Of a DNA stretch of 64,000 nt, positions 1 through 8,453 are shown piece after piece. The notes under the pieces are model-generated. The model was not told the DNA's origin. It saw nothing but the letters and a program-made list of their open reading frames with translations, and did no database searches. The DNA comes from UBA7236 sp044227505. GTDB taxonomy: Bacteria > Bacteroidota > Bacteroidia > Chitinophagales > BACL12. The stretch spans positions 1 to 64,000 of the forward strand of contig JBGAWP010000006.1 in NCBI GenBank assembly GCA_044227505.1, given 5' to 3'. Positions within the stretch are counted from its first letter, which is position 1. Every line of letters begins with the position of its first letter. Both the position numbers and the translations under genes were made by a program.

Positions 1-223
1 AATTTTCTATGGATAATATTAATTGCTGGTAGGAAGTGAAGTCACCGATATTAGCCGCAAATTGATGGCAGCCGCTCAAAGCACATTTATTGCCGATAAT
101 ATCCTTCACGGTATTTTCATAGCTAACAAAGGGAAAAACGGAATCGCAAACAGATGTTTTATGATCATATTTGCAACCCGTTAACCCTAAACATGAAATC
201 ACACTTAATAAAATGAGTTTCAT
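1..223 (-). CDS. Lipoprotein with CX4CH heme-like motif (partial)
   Basis: The N-terminal 74 codons are visible and the gene continues beyond position 1. It opens with a lipoprotein signal peptide whose lipobox reads LTGC at about residues 14-17, so the product should be a lipid-anchored envelope protein. Further in, KCALSGCH contains a cysteine pair followed by histidine with four residues between the cysteines, a spacing seen in some Bacteroidota cytochrome-like lipoproteins instead of the standard CXXCH. The start codon overlaps the stop of the upstream gene in an ATGA arrangement (220-223), so the two are probably translationally coupled. Covalent heme attachment is inferred, and the function is unknown because the C-terminal part is missing. 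Confidence 0.6.
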   Translation of the reverse strand, partial: MKLILLSVISCLGLTGCKYDHKTSVCDSVFPFVSYENTVKDIIGNKCALSGCHQFAANIGDFTSYQQLILSIEN

Positions 224-1056
224 TTCACTACTATAAGCGGATGCATTTCGAAACTATTTTCGTAAATTATTTTTACAAAATACACTCCTTCCGAAAGTGC
301 GCTGATATCGATATCAGCAATTGTATTTTTTCCACTTGAAATAATTTTGGTATTTTCAACCATAGCATTACCATTAATATTGTATATAATATAGCCATCA
401 ATTTGTGTATTCATATTTTGCGATATTATAGAAAAACTTTTTGTCGCAGGATTCGGAAATAATTTTATAGCTGATACAACATGTTCAGCATTAAGTATCC
501 CTGTTTCAGAAGAAATGGTAACATCATAATCTTCAAATTCGCCGTGGTAACCAAATGGATCGGCGGGCACGTCACAAGGTGTGGGTAGAATATGTCCACC
601 GTTGCTCGACATTTTAGCAGTGACACGCATTTTTGTAACACCGGTTAAAGCTGTTATCGGAATAACAAAGGAATCCTCAAAGGTTCCAACTTCGTGATGG
701 TCTTCCGACAATACGGTTTCATCAATATCGGTAAAATCACCATCCTGATTAAAATCGATCCAGATGCGTAAATTCATATCATCACAAATTGTTGCATCAA
801 TGGTATGCGTTATGGAACTTGTATATTGTTCTCCTTTTAACAGTGTAGTTGACATTCCGGTATTAACATAACTGTTGTTTGGATAATTTTCAAGATCACT
901 CGATTCGCGATCAATGGTATTTAACATAAAATGTGTAATGCCCGGCATATTCGCATTATAGGGAATTGCAGTTTCGGGTGTGCACCATTGTGCATGCATT
1001 GGAAATAAATTAATTGCAAATGCAAATAAAAGAGGAGTGTAGAAGTTAGGTTTCAT
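220..1056 (-). CDS. Secreted GEVED-domain protein with type IX sorting domain
   Basis: A 278-residue secreted protein. The start at 1056 is preferred over an in-frame start 48 nt upstream because it places a signal peptide (ending MHAQ) at the N terminus. The middle resembles the GEVED domain of Bacteroidota exoproteins: a calcium-loop-like IWIDFNQDGDF stretch followed by GEFEDYDV. The last 75 or so residues (KLFPNPATKSFSI ... GVYFVKI ... LIVVK) form a type A C-terminal sorting domain, so export by the type IX system and surface attachment are expected. Its stop overlaps the start of the following heme-motif lipoprotein, suggesting joint expression. The ligand or activity is unknown. Confidence 0.75.
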   Translation of the reverse strand: MKPNFYTPLLFAFAINLFPMHAQWCTPETAIPYNANMPGITHFMLNTIDRESSDLENYPNNSYVNTGMSTTLLKGEQYTSSITHTIDATICDDMNLRIWIDFNQDGDFTDIDETVLSEDHHEVGTFEDSFVIPITALTGVTKMRVTAKMSSNGGHILPTPCDVPADPFGYHGEFEDYDVTISSETGILNAEHVVSAIKLFPNPATKSFSIISQNMNTQIDGYIIYNINGNAMVENTKIISSGKNTIADIDISALSEGVYFVKIIYENSFEMHPLIVVK

Positions 1057-1399
1057 AATTATTGAATTTAGTTTATCCAAAACTATATGCAATAAAATCA
1101 CCAAAAAAATTCCTTAACATTAGAATTGTCAGAGAGGTGTAATTTAACGTATGTTAAAGGGTGTTAAGGTAGTAGTTAGTATATAGTATTTAGTAGATAG
1201 ATAAATTTGAGTGGGGGAGGGTAGGTGGTTGTGTTGAATTAAATAAATTAATAGAGATAAAATTAAAATTGATTTATAGGAATTAAATTTAGAATGAATA
1301 TTAATATATATTTTAAAATAGATTCTTTTACCGACTAACAAAAATTTAATTAATATCAACGAAAATAACACTCCCTGCAAATGCTGATGTCCATCTTTT
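1057..1399. other. Intergenic tract with word repeat
   Basis: This is a 343-bp AT-rich gap between two minus-strand genes. A short open frame on the minus strand (1144-1380) has biased, low-complexity codons and no recognisable domain, so it is not called. At 1170-1202 the sequence repeats the words TAGTATATAGTATTTAG and relatives. The same words recur at 47021-47061. No clear terminator for the six-gene operon ending at 1400 was found. Confidence 0.5.
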
Positions 1400-2224
1400 T
1401 CACAATGCAGAATACTTAAACGACCTCACCACAATTTCCTGTTCCAATCCATCAGTTGGTTTTGTATCGATCCAGGGCAATATCCAAAAATTAATTCGGG
1501 CATTGGTAACCTCGCCGGGACCGGGAATTACAATTGGGACGGAGGAATTTCCATTTTCGTTTTTTACGCGCGCGGGATTATCCAAATCAAATGACCAGTA
1601 TGCAGTTTGTTGTAATGGATCTATTTTATCTCCCTTATAACTTGCCCAGGTAATTAAAGTGTCGGTCCAGGTAAATGTATGTGTTGTTACACCAATAAGA
1701 TCGCCGGGAAGTGTTGGTGCATTAAATGATCTTTCAGGATAAGTAGGGCCAAATGCAACGGGTTGAACGGAATAATGTAAAGTAGTAGCAAGTTCTGCAT
1801 CACCCCATTTTGAAAATTCAATATCTATTTCACTGTTTGCTTCTGTATAAAATGATTCATTGTCCCAGGAAAATAATCCTACAGTAATATTCTCCGGAAT
1901 ATTTTCGAGGTCTGCCTGTAAAACCCAGGTGTATGTACCATAACCAATATTATCGCGTCCAACTATTTCTGAAGAATACCATTTGCCATCGTGTTCTGCA
2001 ATCCGCATATGTAAATAACCATTTTCATCCACAAAAACATCTTCATAATATCCCGAAAAATAATTTGGACCGGGACCAACTGCATATTCATTTATTTTTA
2101 TATCCCAGGTATAACCGGAGAAATACACAACATCACCAACACGACCCAATACATCTTCCGGCTCAGATTGTTCGCAACTGCCGATCACTAAAAATAATAT
2201 TCCAAGAAAAAATATATTTTTCAT
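1400..2224 (-). CDS. GH16 family glycoside hydrolase lipoprotein
   Basis: A 274-residue lipoprotein (lipobox IGSC, Cys17) that looks like a GH16 beta-glucanase. The catalytic signature EIDIE at residues 132-136 has the order nucleophile Glu, Asp, acid/base Glu. It is the short ExDxE form, which in GH16 is typical of lichenase/XTH-type enzymes, whereas laminarinases usually have ExDxxE. Aromatic residues surround the motif (FSW before it, KWG after it), and a WASYKG stretch lies further on. It is the last gene of the six-gene operon and starts 5 nt after the GH3 stop. It probably cleaves a beta-glucan at the cell surface or in the periplasm. Mixed-linkage glucan is a possible substrate, but the exact linkage is inferred. 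Confidence 0.8.
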   Translation of the reverse strand: MKNIFFLGILFLVIGSCEQSEPEDVLGRVGDVVYFSGYTWDIKINEYAVGPGPNYFSGYYEDVFVDENGYLHMRIAEHDGKWYSSEIVGRDNIGYGTYTWVLQADLENIPENITVGLFSWDNESFYTEANSEIDIEFSKWGDAELATTLHYSVQPVAFGPTYPERSFNAPTLPGDLIGVTTHTFTWTDTLITWASYKGDKIDPLQQTAYWSFDLDNPARVKNENGNSSVPIVIPGPGEVTNARINFWILPWIDTKPTDGLEQEIVVRSFKYSAL

Positions 2225-2229
2225 CTAAT

Positions 2230-4482
2230 TTATTTTGAAAGGTAAAAAGCGGTTTTTTGATCACCAATAGAAACATCAAACCAACCTTCTTCAGAAATCC
2301 ATTGTAAATCTTTTCCTACAAAGGCAAGATCTTTTTGATTTATTTTAAATGTAACTTTTTGTGTTTGACCTGGTTGCAGAGTTATTTTTTCAAATCCTCT
2401 TAACCTTTTTACGGATGGTGTAATACTGGCATATCTATCTGCAATATATAATTGCACAACTTCTTTACCGGCAACAGCTCCGGTATTCGTAACATTTATT
2501 GAAATAGTTACTATTTCGTTTTGTATAGTATCATCCGAAATTTCGATTCCAGAATAAACATATTGAGTATAACTCAAACCATAACCAAATTCCCATTGGG
2601 GATCAAATGCTGTTCTTCCAAAATTTACGTCTAATGTCTCGGTATGTTTATGATCGTACCACAATAATGATCCTTCATATCGCGGATAGGTAATTGGTAA
2701 TTTACCGGAAGGATTTACATTTCCATACATAATATTTGCAAGGGCGGCTGCGCCATAATCGCCTGGTTCATACGCCAGCAATATTGCATCACAAAATGGT
2801 TCTATTTCATTTACAAGTAATGGTCGGTTCTCCACTAAAACAAGTACTACAGGTTTACCTGCTAACGCCATTATGGAAAATAATTCCAATTGGTCATCAG
2901 GTAGTGTAAGAGTATTTCTGTCGCCAACTTTTTCCGTAGAAGGTTGCTCACCTAAACATATTATAACTACATCAGCATTTTGTGCTGCTTCCATTAATTG
3001 TTTTGCACCTTCCTCTGAATTAAATAGGTCGGAAGAAAGGTAGGTGGAGTTTTGTTTGTTAAATGCCTCCTGAATCGTTAATTTAGAATCATCATCCCAA
3101 GTAGTATCTACTCCCTGCCATGTTCTGGTCCAGGCTCCGTTTAACCAGGTTAAACTATTTGCAGCGGGGCCGGTGATAAATATTTTTGTATTTTCTTTCA
3201 GGGGGAGGATATTATTTTTATTTTTTAATAAGGTGATCGATTCTTCCGCTGTATTTTGACTTTCTTTTGCAAATGCAGTTGATCCGAATTCGGGATATTT
3301 ATGTTTGTTTGGTGTAAATGGTTCCTCAAATAAACCGAGGTCTTTTTTTAATTGTAATATTCTTCTAACGGAAATATCAAGTCTTTCTTCCGAAATTGTA
3401 CCTTCCTTAACTAATTCGATGAGTAAAATGGTAAAATTATAATCATTGGGAACCATACACATATCAATTCCGGCATCTACCGACATACGCACGGCCTCTT
3501 TTAAAGTAGGTGACACCATGTGAATATTATTTAATTTCATGATGTCTTCCCAATCAGTAACTGCAACACCTTTGAATCCTAATTCTCTGCGCAATAATGT
3601 TGTGAGTATATCTTTATTGGCATGCACAGGAATGCCATTTAATTCGCCGCTGTTGATCATTACAGTAGCTGCGCCGGCATTGATGGCTGTTTGAAATGTT
3701 GGCAGGAAATATTCGCGCAATTGAATTTCATCTATATAAACCGGTGTTCTGTCTTTTCCGGTGCGCGGCATACTGTATCCTAAAAAATGTTTCATGCAAG
3801 CTGCAACATTTACATTTGACGATAAATTATTTCCTTGATACCCTATAACCGCAGCTTCTCCCAATTTTTGTGCAAGCAAAACATCTTCGCCATAAGTTTC
3901 AAATAATCGCGACCATCGGGGATCTCTTCCCAGATCTAAAACAGGAGAAAAATTCCAGCTGATCCCACTTGCACGAACTTCATAAGCAGTTATTTGAGAA
4001 GCTCGTTTAACGAGAGCCGGATTCCATGTTGCCGCTTGTGCTAAAGGTTGTGGAAACAACGTGGAACCCATCGTATAATTTGCACCGTGAATGGCATCAA
4101 TACCATAAATGACCGGAACCTTTAGTCTTGTATTTTCTGTAGCAACCTGTTGTATTTCTCCAATAATTGCATGCCATTGTTCAAGAGGATAGGCATGACC
4201 TCCACAATTAAGAATAGATCCTACATGATATTCAAGTAATGCTTTATTTAATTTGGCTTTATCAATATGATGTGGTTCCACAAGTTTATATATATCACCT
4301 TCACAAACAACATCGAGATTTAGCTGTGTCATTTGCCCAACCTTTTCTTCTATTGTCATTTTCGACAATAAAGATTCAATATCAACTTCAGATTGTGCTG
4401 ATAGGTTGGAAAAAAAGGTAAAGGCAATTAAAAATAAGGAGCCTATTTTCAATAAAATATTTTTATTTAATTGCAGATTCAT
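2230..4482 (-). CDS. bglX: GH3 beta-glucosidase-like enzyme
   Basis: A 750-residue exported glycoside hydrolase family 3 enzyme of normal length. Residues 1-30 are a signal peptide (ends LSAQ). The TIM-barrel domain follows, with KHFLGY near residue 231 and the nucleophile motif GVAVTDWED placing the catalytic Asp at about residue 310. Then come the alpha/beta sandwich (VVIICLGEQPSTEKVGDR) and a C-terminal fibronectin III-like domain from about residue 640 (GYGLSYTQY onward). It would release glucose from the non-reducing ends of beta-gluco-oligosaccharides in the periplasm. It overlaps the upstream carbohydrate-binding lipoprotein by 20 nt and is followed after 5 nt by the GH16 gene, so all three are surely co-transcribed. 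The symbol follows family resemblance only. Confidence 0.9.
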   Translation of the reverse strand: MNLQLNKNILLKIGSLFLIAFTFFSNLSAQSEVDIESLLSKMTIEEKVGQMTQLNLDVVCEGDIYKLVEPHHIDKAKLNKALLEYHVGSILNCGGHAYPLEQWHAIIGEIQQVATENTRLKVPVIYGIDAIHGANYTMGSTLFPQPLAQAATWNPALVKRASQITAYEVRASGISWNFSPVLDLGRDPRWSRLFETYGEDVLLAQKLGEAAVIGYQGNNLSSNVNVAACMKHFLGYSMPRTGKDRTPVYIDEIQLREYFLPTFQTAINAGAATVMINSGELNGIPVHANKDILTTLLRRELGFKGVAVTDWEDIMKLNNIHMVSPTLKEAVRMSVDAGIDMCMVPNDYNFTILLIELVKEGTISEERLDISVRRILQLKKDLGLFEEPFTPNKHKYPEFGSTAFAKESQNTAEESITLLKNKNNILPLKENTKIFITGPAANSLTWLNGAWTRTWQGVDTTWDDDSKLTIQEAFNKQNSTYLSSDLFNSEEGAKQLMEAAQNADVVIICLGEQPSTEKVGDRNTLTLPDDQLELFSIMALAGKPVVLVLVENRPLLVNEIEPFCDAILLAYEPGDYGAAALANIMYGNVNPSGKLPITYPRYEGSLLWYDHKHTETLDVNFGRTAFDPQWEFGYGLSYTQYVYSGIEISDDTIQNEIVTISINVTNTGAVAGKEVVQLYIADRYASITPSVKRLRGFEKITLQPGQTQKVTFKINQKDLAFVGKDLQWISEEGWFDVSIGDQKTAFYLSK

Positions 4483-5716
4483 TTGTTATTTGCATTTTAC
4501 CCCACAATTGTGGTGAATTATGAAATCCTTCATTATATGGATTGTTCCATCTGTATTGAATTTCCCGGCCATTTATCTGATTACCGGCATCAATTGCCAC
4601 TTCAATACCATAGGTTGAACCGGCAATAAAGTTAGATGCAATAAATTGCTGCAATGGGATTGATGCTTCCAATAAGTAACCTGAATTTGTTTTTTTGGTT
4701 ACCACTGTACCTTGCGCAGATTGTTGCATTCTCCAGTTCCATATTTCCGGATTAGAATTGGCCCTAATTCCCAGATGTTGATCGGAGAGCAGAAATGATT
4801 TTCTGGTAAGAGATGCATTTGCATTTGTTGAGAATGCAATTTCTATTGCATCACCATTCCAGATATCCTTTCCATTTTGATTATTTTGCAGTGGGGTTTT
4901 GTCGACAACAGATGCAAAAAGTGTAATGGTATTTTGTTGTAAACTGAACCACACTTTTCCATTTTCCAATTCAAATGGTGTTTTATTATAATTTGTACTG
5001 TCAAAAATTCCATCAACAACCGGAGCGGAATTTTTAATTTCGATATCTATTGTTTTAGATTGAACGGACTGACCCGGAATAATGCGCAATTCGTCTAAAA
5101 ATATTTCTCCTTCCGATTCAAATTGAATAATAAGGTGTTTAATGCTGGTTATATCTGCATCAAATTCTGTCAGATCAAATGCACTTAAAGGAACCTGAAC
5201 TTTGGTCCAGTTTTCTGTTATTTTTTGTCCGTCGATATAATTTGCAAACACGCCTGCCCACGCTTGACCACCGCTGTAATCTTCCAATGCCATTGCCCAG
5301 GGTAAACCATTTTGTGTGCCTTTCGGCGAACGCACTAAAAATTCAATGGATGCATTGGGATATATTTCCTGTAAATTTTTTGGATTCCATCCATCCCATC
5401 CAATACCCATACCTACCCAGATGCAACCGCCTGAAGTTTTGTTCCATTTTAAAAATAAAGCTCCGTTATCAATTGCTTTTTCATCAAAAACATTTTCAAC
5501 CTTCAAACAAGACGTGTCTTCAGTAAACCAAATTTCGCTACTTAAATAATCTTTAAAGATCTGTAATGCATAAACATTTTCAATATGCGGAACGGAATCA
5601 ACAGTTGATGAATTTTCAAATAACCCGATCGGTTTAACACTACATGACCACATGGAGGAATAAATTATTCCACTTATGATTAATACAACTAATCGATTAT
5701 TTGATTTTAATATCAT
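4463..5716 (-). CDS. Lipoprotein with two carbohydrate-binding-like modules (CBM9-like C-terminus)
   Basis: A 417-residue lipoprotein (lipobox near SMWSCS). Residues about 45-220 look like a galactose-binding-fold module of the kind attached to ExoP-type GH3 enzymes (GGCIWVGMGIGWDGWNPKN and a closing EIFLDELRIIPG). Residues about 225-415 resemble a CBM9/DOMON-type sugar-binding domain (APVVDGIFD, WNGDAIEIAFS, GSTYGIEVAIDAGN). No catalytic motif is visible. It starts with an ATGA overlap on the upstream gene and its 3' end overlaps the GH3 start by 20 nt. It may hold oligosaccharide near the GH3 and GH16 enzymes. This role is inferred from the domains and the operon. Confidence 0.65.
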   Translation of the reverse strand: MILKSNNRLVVLIISGIIYSSMWSCSVKPIGLFENSSTVDSVPHIENVYALQIFKDYLSSEIWFTEDTSCLKVENVFDEKAIDNGALFLKWNKTSGGCIWVGMGIGWDGWNPKNLQEIYPNASIEFLVRSPKGTQNGLPWAMALEDYSGGQAWAGVFANYIDGQKITENWTKVQVPLSAFDLTEFDADITSIKHLIIQFESEGEIFLDELRIIPGQSVQSKTIDIEIKNSAPVVDGIFDSTNYNKTPFELENGKVWFSLQQNTITLFASVVDKTPLQNNQNGKDIWNGDAIEIAFSTNANASLTRKSFLLSDQHLGIRANSNPEIWNWRMQQSAQGTVVTKKTNSGYLLEASIPLQQFIASNFIAGSTYGIEVAIDAGNQINGREIQYRWNNPYNEGFHNSPQLWGKMQITNESAIK

Positions 5717-6720
5717 GGTTGAAATGGTTCGGTTTCAGTAAATAGGAGTAGATCCATCCATGCTTTTGCATAGCCGGTTACAGGATTTGCGAGCATTAAT
5801 ATAGACACCATTTGTAATTTTTGCGGTTCATATATTCCATTGCCAATAGGATCGGATGGAGCGCCATCAATTAATGTTGGGAGATCGGAATATTTACTGC
5901 TGATCAATTGCCAACCATCGTCTCCGGTTAATTTAACTTCTAAGGAAAACAGATCCTCCGATCCTGCGGTATATACACCATCCATATTGTCGTCCTCTTT
6001 AAATTGAAATAACACAATACCATTTGTTAAGCCGGGATATTTTGCAAGCATAACATTAAAAAATACATTATTTGGATTGCTGTTCAAAGGAAAAGTGGTT
6101 GAACCATATGCTGTTGCCGGAATATCTATTAATCCTATTAACCAGTCCCAATCCACAGCACCTGCCATATTGTAATATTTTGTTCCCTGAGCTGCTATTT
6201 CTTCATCTGTAATAATAAAACTCATGTCGGCACCTGATTGAATGAACGACCCCCAACCCGGATTCCATTCTCCCTCAAAATCGGAAAGTAAAAAACCATT
6301 AATTGATTTTGTTCCGAGTACTTGCACGGAGGTTATTAAACTATCTGCCTCATTGCTTATTGTTAATAAAACACTGCAATCTTCTGCACGGAACATAGGC
6401 AACGTTGTTGTTGTTCCATTCCAAACTGCGTTCGTTGCGTCCAATAATCTGGAGAACCCCTCCAATGTAAATTTTGCACCTGACTCCTGACCTGTTATTT
6501 CCAATTTCCAATTTACATTTTTAGAGAATTCGGCGGTTGCAATTATATTTTGGCCTAACGAAAAATCAACGGTTGAACTACTTACTTGCAGACTATCAAC
6601 TATAAAAAATTCTCCATAAATATCAGTCAGTGACGGACCGTCAAAGGTGTCATTCTCTGTTGTGCAAGAAATGATCATCAGGAATGACGCGAATAATGGT
6701 AAAATATATTTTTTTCTCAT
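5713..6720 (-). CDS. Lipoprotein of unknown function in the glycan operon
   Basis: A 335-residue lipoprotein with lipobox IISC near residue 19. No catalytic motif was recognised. The sequence is rich in beta-strand patterns, with aromatic clusters such as EGEWNPGWGSF and AVDWDWLIGL that could make a sugar-binding face. It fills the place where SusE/F-like surface glycan-binding lipoproteins sit in classical loci, but I see no convincing sequence match to them. It starts 2 nt after the upstream barrel gene and its stop overlaps the next start (ATGA), so it is tightly coupled. Glycan binding is inferred from context. Confidence 0.55.
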   Translation of the reverse strand: MRKKYILPLFASFLMIISCTTENDTFDGPSLTDIYGEFFIVDSLQVSSSTVDFSLGQNIIATAEFSKNVNWKLEITGQESGAKFTLEGFSRLLDATNAVWNGTTTTLPMFRAEDCSVLLTISNEADSLITSVQVLGTKSINGFLLSDFEGEWNPGWGSFIQSGADMSFIITDEEIAAQGTKYYNMAGAVDWDWLIGLIDIPATAYGSTTFPLNSNPNNVFFNVMLAKYPGLTNGIVLFQFKEDDNMDGVYTAGSEDLFSLEVKLTGDDGWQLISSKYSDLPTLIDGAPSDPIGNGIYEPQKLQMVSILMLANPVTGYAKAWMDLLLFTETEPFQP

Positions 6721-6722
6721 GA

Positions 6723-8453
6723 TCAGAATTTCATTGAATAAATTAGGGTAAAATTGTTGATGGTATAATCAGGAGTAACATCTAAAAGGTTACTATTGTT
6801 TAAACTAAACTGGTTGAATTGCCCCATGAGATACGTTTTTTCAGAAAAATTCCATCTGGCACCTGCACCCCATATCCGTTGTTCGGCATTTGCGTAGTAT
6901 TCTGTGAAGTTAATGATCTCATCGTAGAGGTTAACCTGATTACTGAATTCAAAACCGGAATATGCATGATTTTGAATGCCGGCACATAATTCCAGATGTG
7001 AAATAATTTCAGCTGAAAGCCCTACACTTATAATGTCAGTATTAAAATCAACATCAGGTACACCTGCTTCACCTTTTCTGCTGGTTTGATCTCTGCGAAT
7101 ATCGGCATTTAAAACTATTGATTTTTTCGATTTAAGGAGTTTTCCAATAGCAATTTCAGCTCCTGCATTCATGCGATTGAATTCGCGTTTTACTAATGTT
7201 CCCTGACCGCGAATTTCAGTTTGTGAAATAAACGCAAAATTTAATTGAACAGATTCTTTCCACCCTGCCCAATTTAATCCCGTTTCGAAACCCTGCCGAT
7301 TAGGTGTAGCATCTCCATAAGGTGTGATATTATCATAACCGGGATTAAAATCCATCAAACCATTTTGTAATTGTAAATTATAAAGTTCAGATTCGCGTAA
7401 AAGATCGAAAGAAGTAAATCCTCGCAAGATCTGATCATTGGTTATTCTTTCAAAACTTGCCGGGAAAGATTCAAAATTAATACGTTTAGTTTGTGCTCCG
7501 GGACTCCTGAAATCAGCACCAACACTTTTCAATCTTAAATAGATCCCGATTTTCCATGGTGTATATTCTGCTGTTAATTTCGTGTCAAAAAAGTTATCGC
7601 TTAATACCGGAGCAAGCGAATCGTTAAGTATTTCCATTTTCGATACACCGGTTTCGGCACTCAAATTGAATTTAAGATCGGAAATGATATATTCCGCATT
7701 TGCATTAACAGTAGTTACCGGATTTTTAAGTTGTTGATCTGTTGCTGCTGTTCCCGCAAAATCATACAAATTGGAATAATTTAGCCCGATATTAAAATAT
7801 TTACTTTGCAAAACGGTCATATTTGCTGCAGAAAAAAGTCTGTCGGGAGATGTACTTCCATTTGTTGCAGCAATATGACTAGTAAATAGATTCCAATTTA
7901 TTTCCTGAATATATTTTTTAATAATAATTCCAAAATCTACAGAGGCACCTTGCTGTCTCCAGGTATTGTCATCACTAAAAAAATTGTCATAATCAATTTG
8001 ATCCGACAAGTGAGAAAAAACAGCCGGGGTAAATGAGGATAATTCTGCATCGGAATTATAAAAAGTATAAGGTGTAAGTTTATAATTAATATCACCCACC
8101 TGATAACGCACAATATTTTTTATTACTCCTTTTACATACAATTCACGAACATCAAAAGTTACACCGGAACCCCAAAAACCACCAAAATCGTTTCTGATGC
8201 GCACCATACTTTGTATTTCAATATTTTCGCCTGGTCTCACCTTCATTCCAAGATCAACAAGAGTGTGAGATGCTAAACTTTTTGGAGCTGTAACAGTATC
8301 TGCCTCAGAAAGATCCTGCGATAAATTATCCATGAACGAAAGTGTTCTTGCCATTCCGTTTAGCGTAAATTTTTTGATCTCCGTTTGTGCCTGCACTACA
8401 TGAAATGTGCTGCACGTTAGCAGTAAGAAGAATAATGTTTTTATTTTTTGCAC
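6723..8453 (-). CDS. Predicted outer-membrane beta-barrel protein (576 aa)
   Basis: A 576-residue exported protein: signal peptide of about 22 residues ending VVQAQ, then long runs of alternating hydrophobic residues typical of antiparallel beta-strands, ending in a terminal aromatic strand (FTLIYSMKF) as in outer-membrane barrels. No TonB box, plug domain or SusD partner is visible. The start codon is GTG at 8451-8453 and shares its first G with the TAG stop of the upstream barrel gene (TAGTG), implying re-initiation and equal synthesis of the two barrels. It may be a porin, channel or scaffold for glucan uptake. The family is not recognised and the function is inferred. Confidence 0.6.
   Translation of the reverse strand: MQKIKTLFFLLLTCSTFHVVQAQTEIKKFTLNGMARTLSFMDNLSQDLSEADTVTAPKSLASHTLVDLGMKVRPGENIEIQSMVRIRNDFGGFWGSGVTFDVRELYVKGVIKNIVRYQVGDINYKLTPYTFYNSDAELSSFTPAVFSHLSDQIDYDNFFSDDNTWRQQGASVDFGIIIKKYIQEINWNLFTSHIAATNGSTSPDRLFSAANMTVLQSKYFNIGLNYSNLYDFAGTAATDQQLKNPVTTVNANAEYIISDLKFNLSAETGVSKMEILNDSLAPVLSDNFFDTKLTAEYTPWKIGIYLRLKSVGADFRSPGAQTKRINFESFPASFERITNDQILRGFTSFDLLRESELYNLQLQNGLMDFNPGYDNITPYGDATPNRQGFETGLNWAGWKESVQLNFAFISQTEIRGQGTLVKREFNRMNAGAEIAIGKLLKSKKSIVLNADIRRDQTSRKGEAGVPDVDFNTDIISVGLSAEIISHLELCAGIQNHAYSGFEFSNQVNLYDEIINFTEYYANAEQRIWGAGARWNFSEKTYLMGQFNQFSLNNSNLLDVTPDYTINNFTLIYSMKF

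Noticed and set aside
1144..1380. Possible 78-residue minus-strand protein
   Set aside because: Low-complexity AT-rich translation with no signal peptide or domain; lies in a word-repeat tract.
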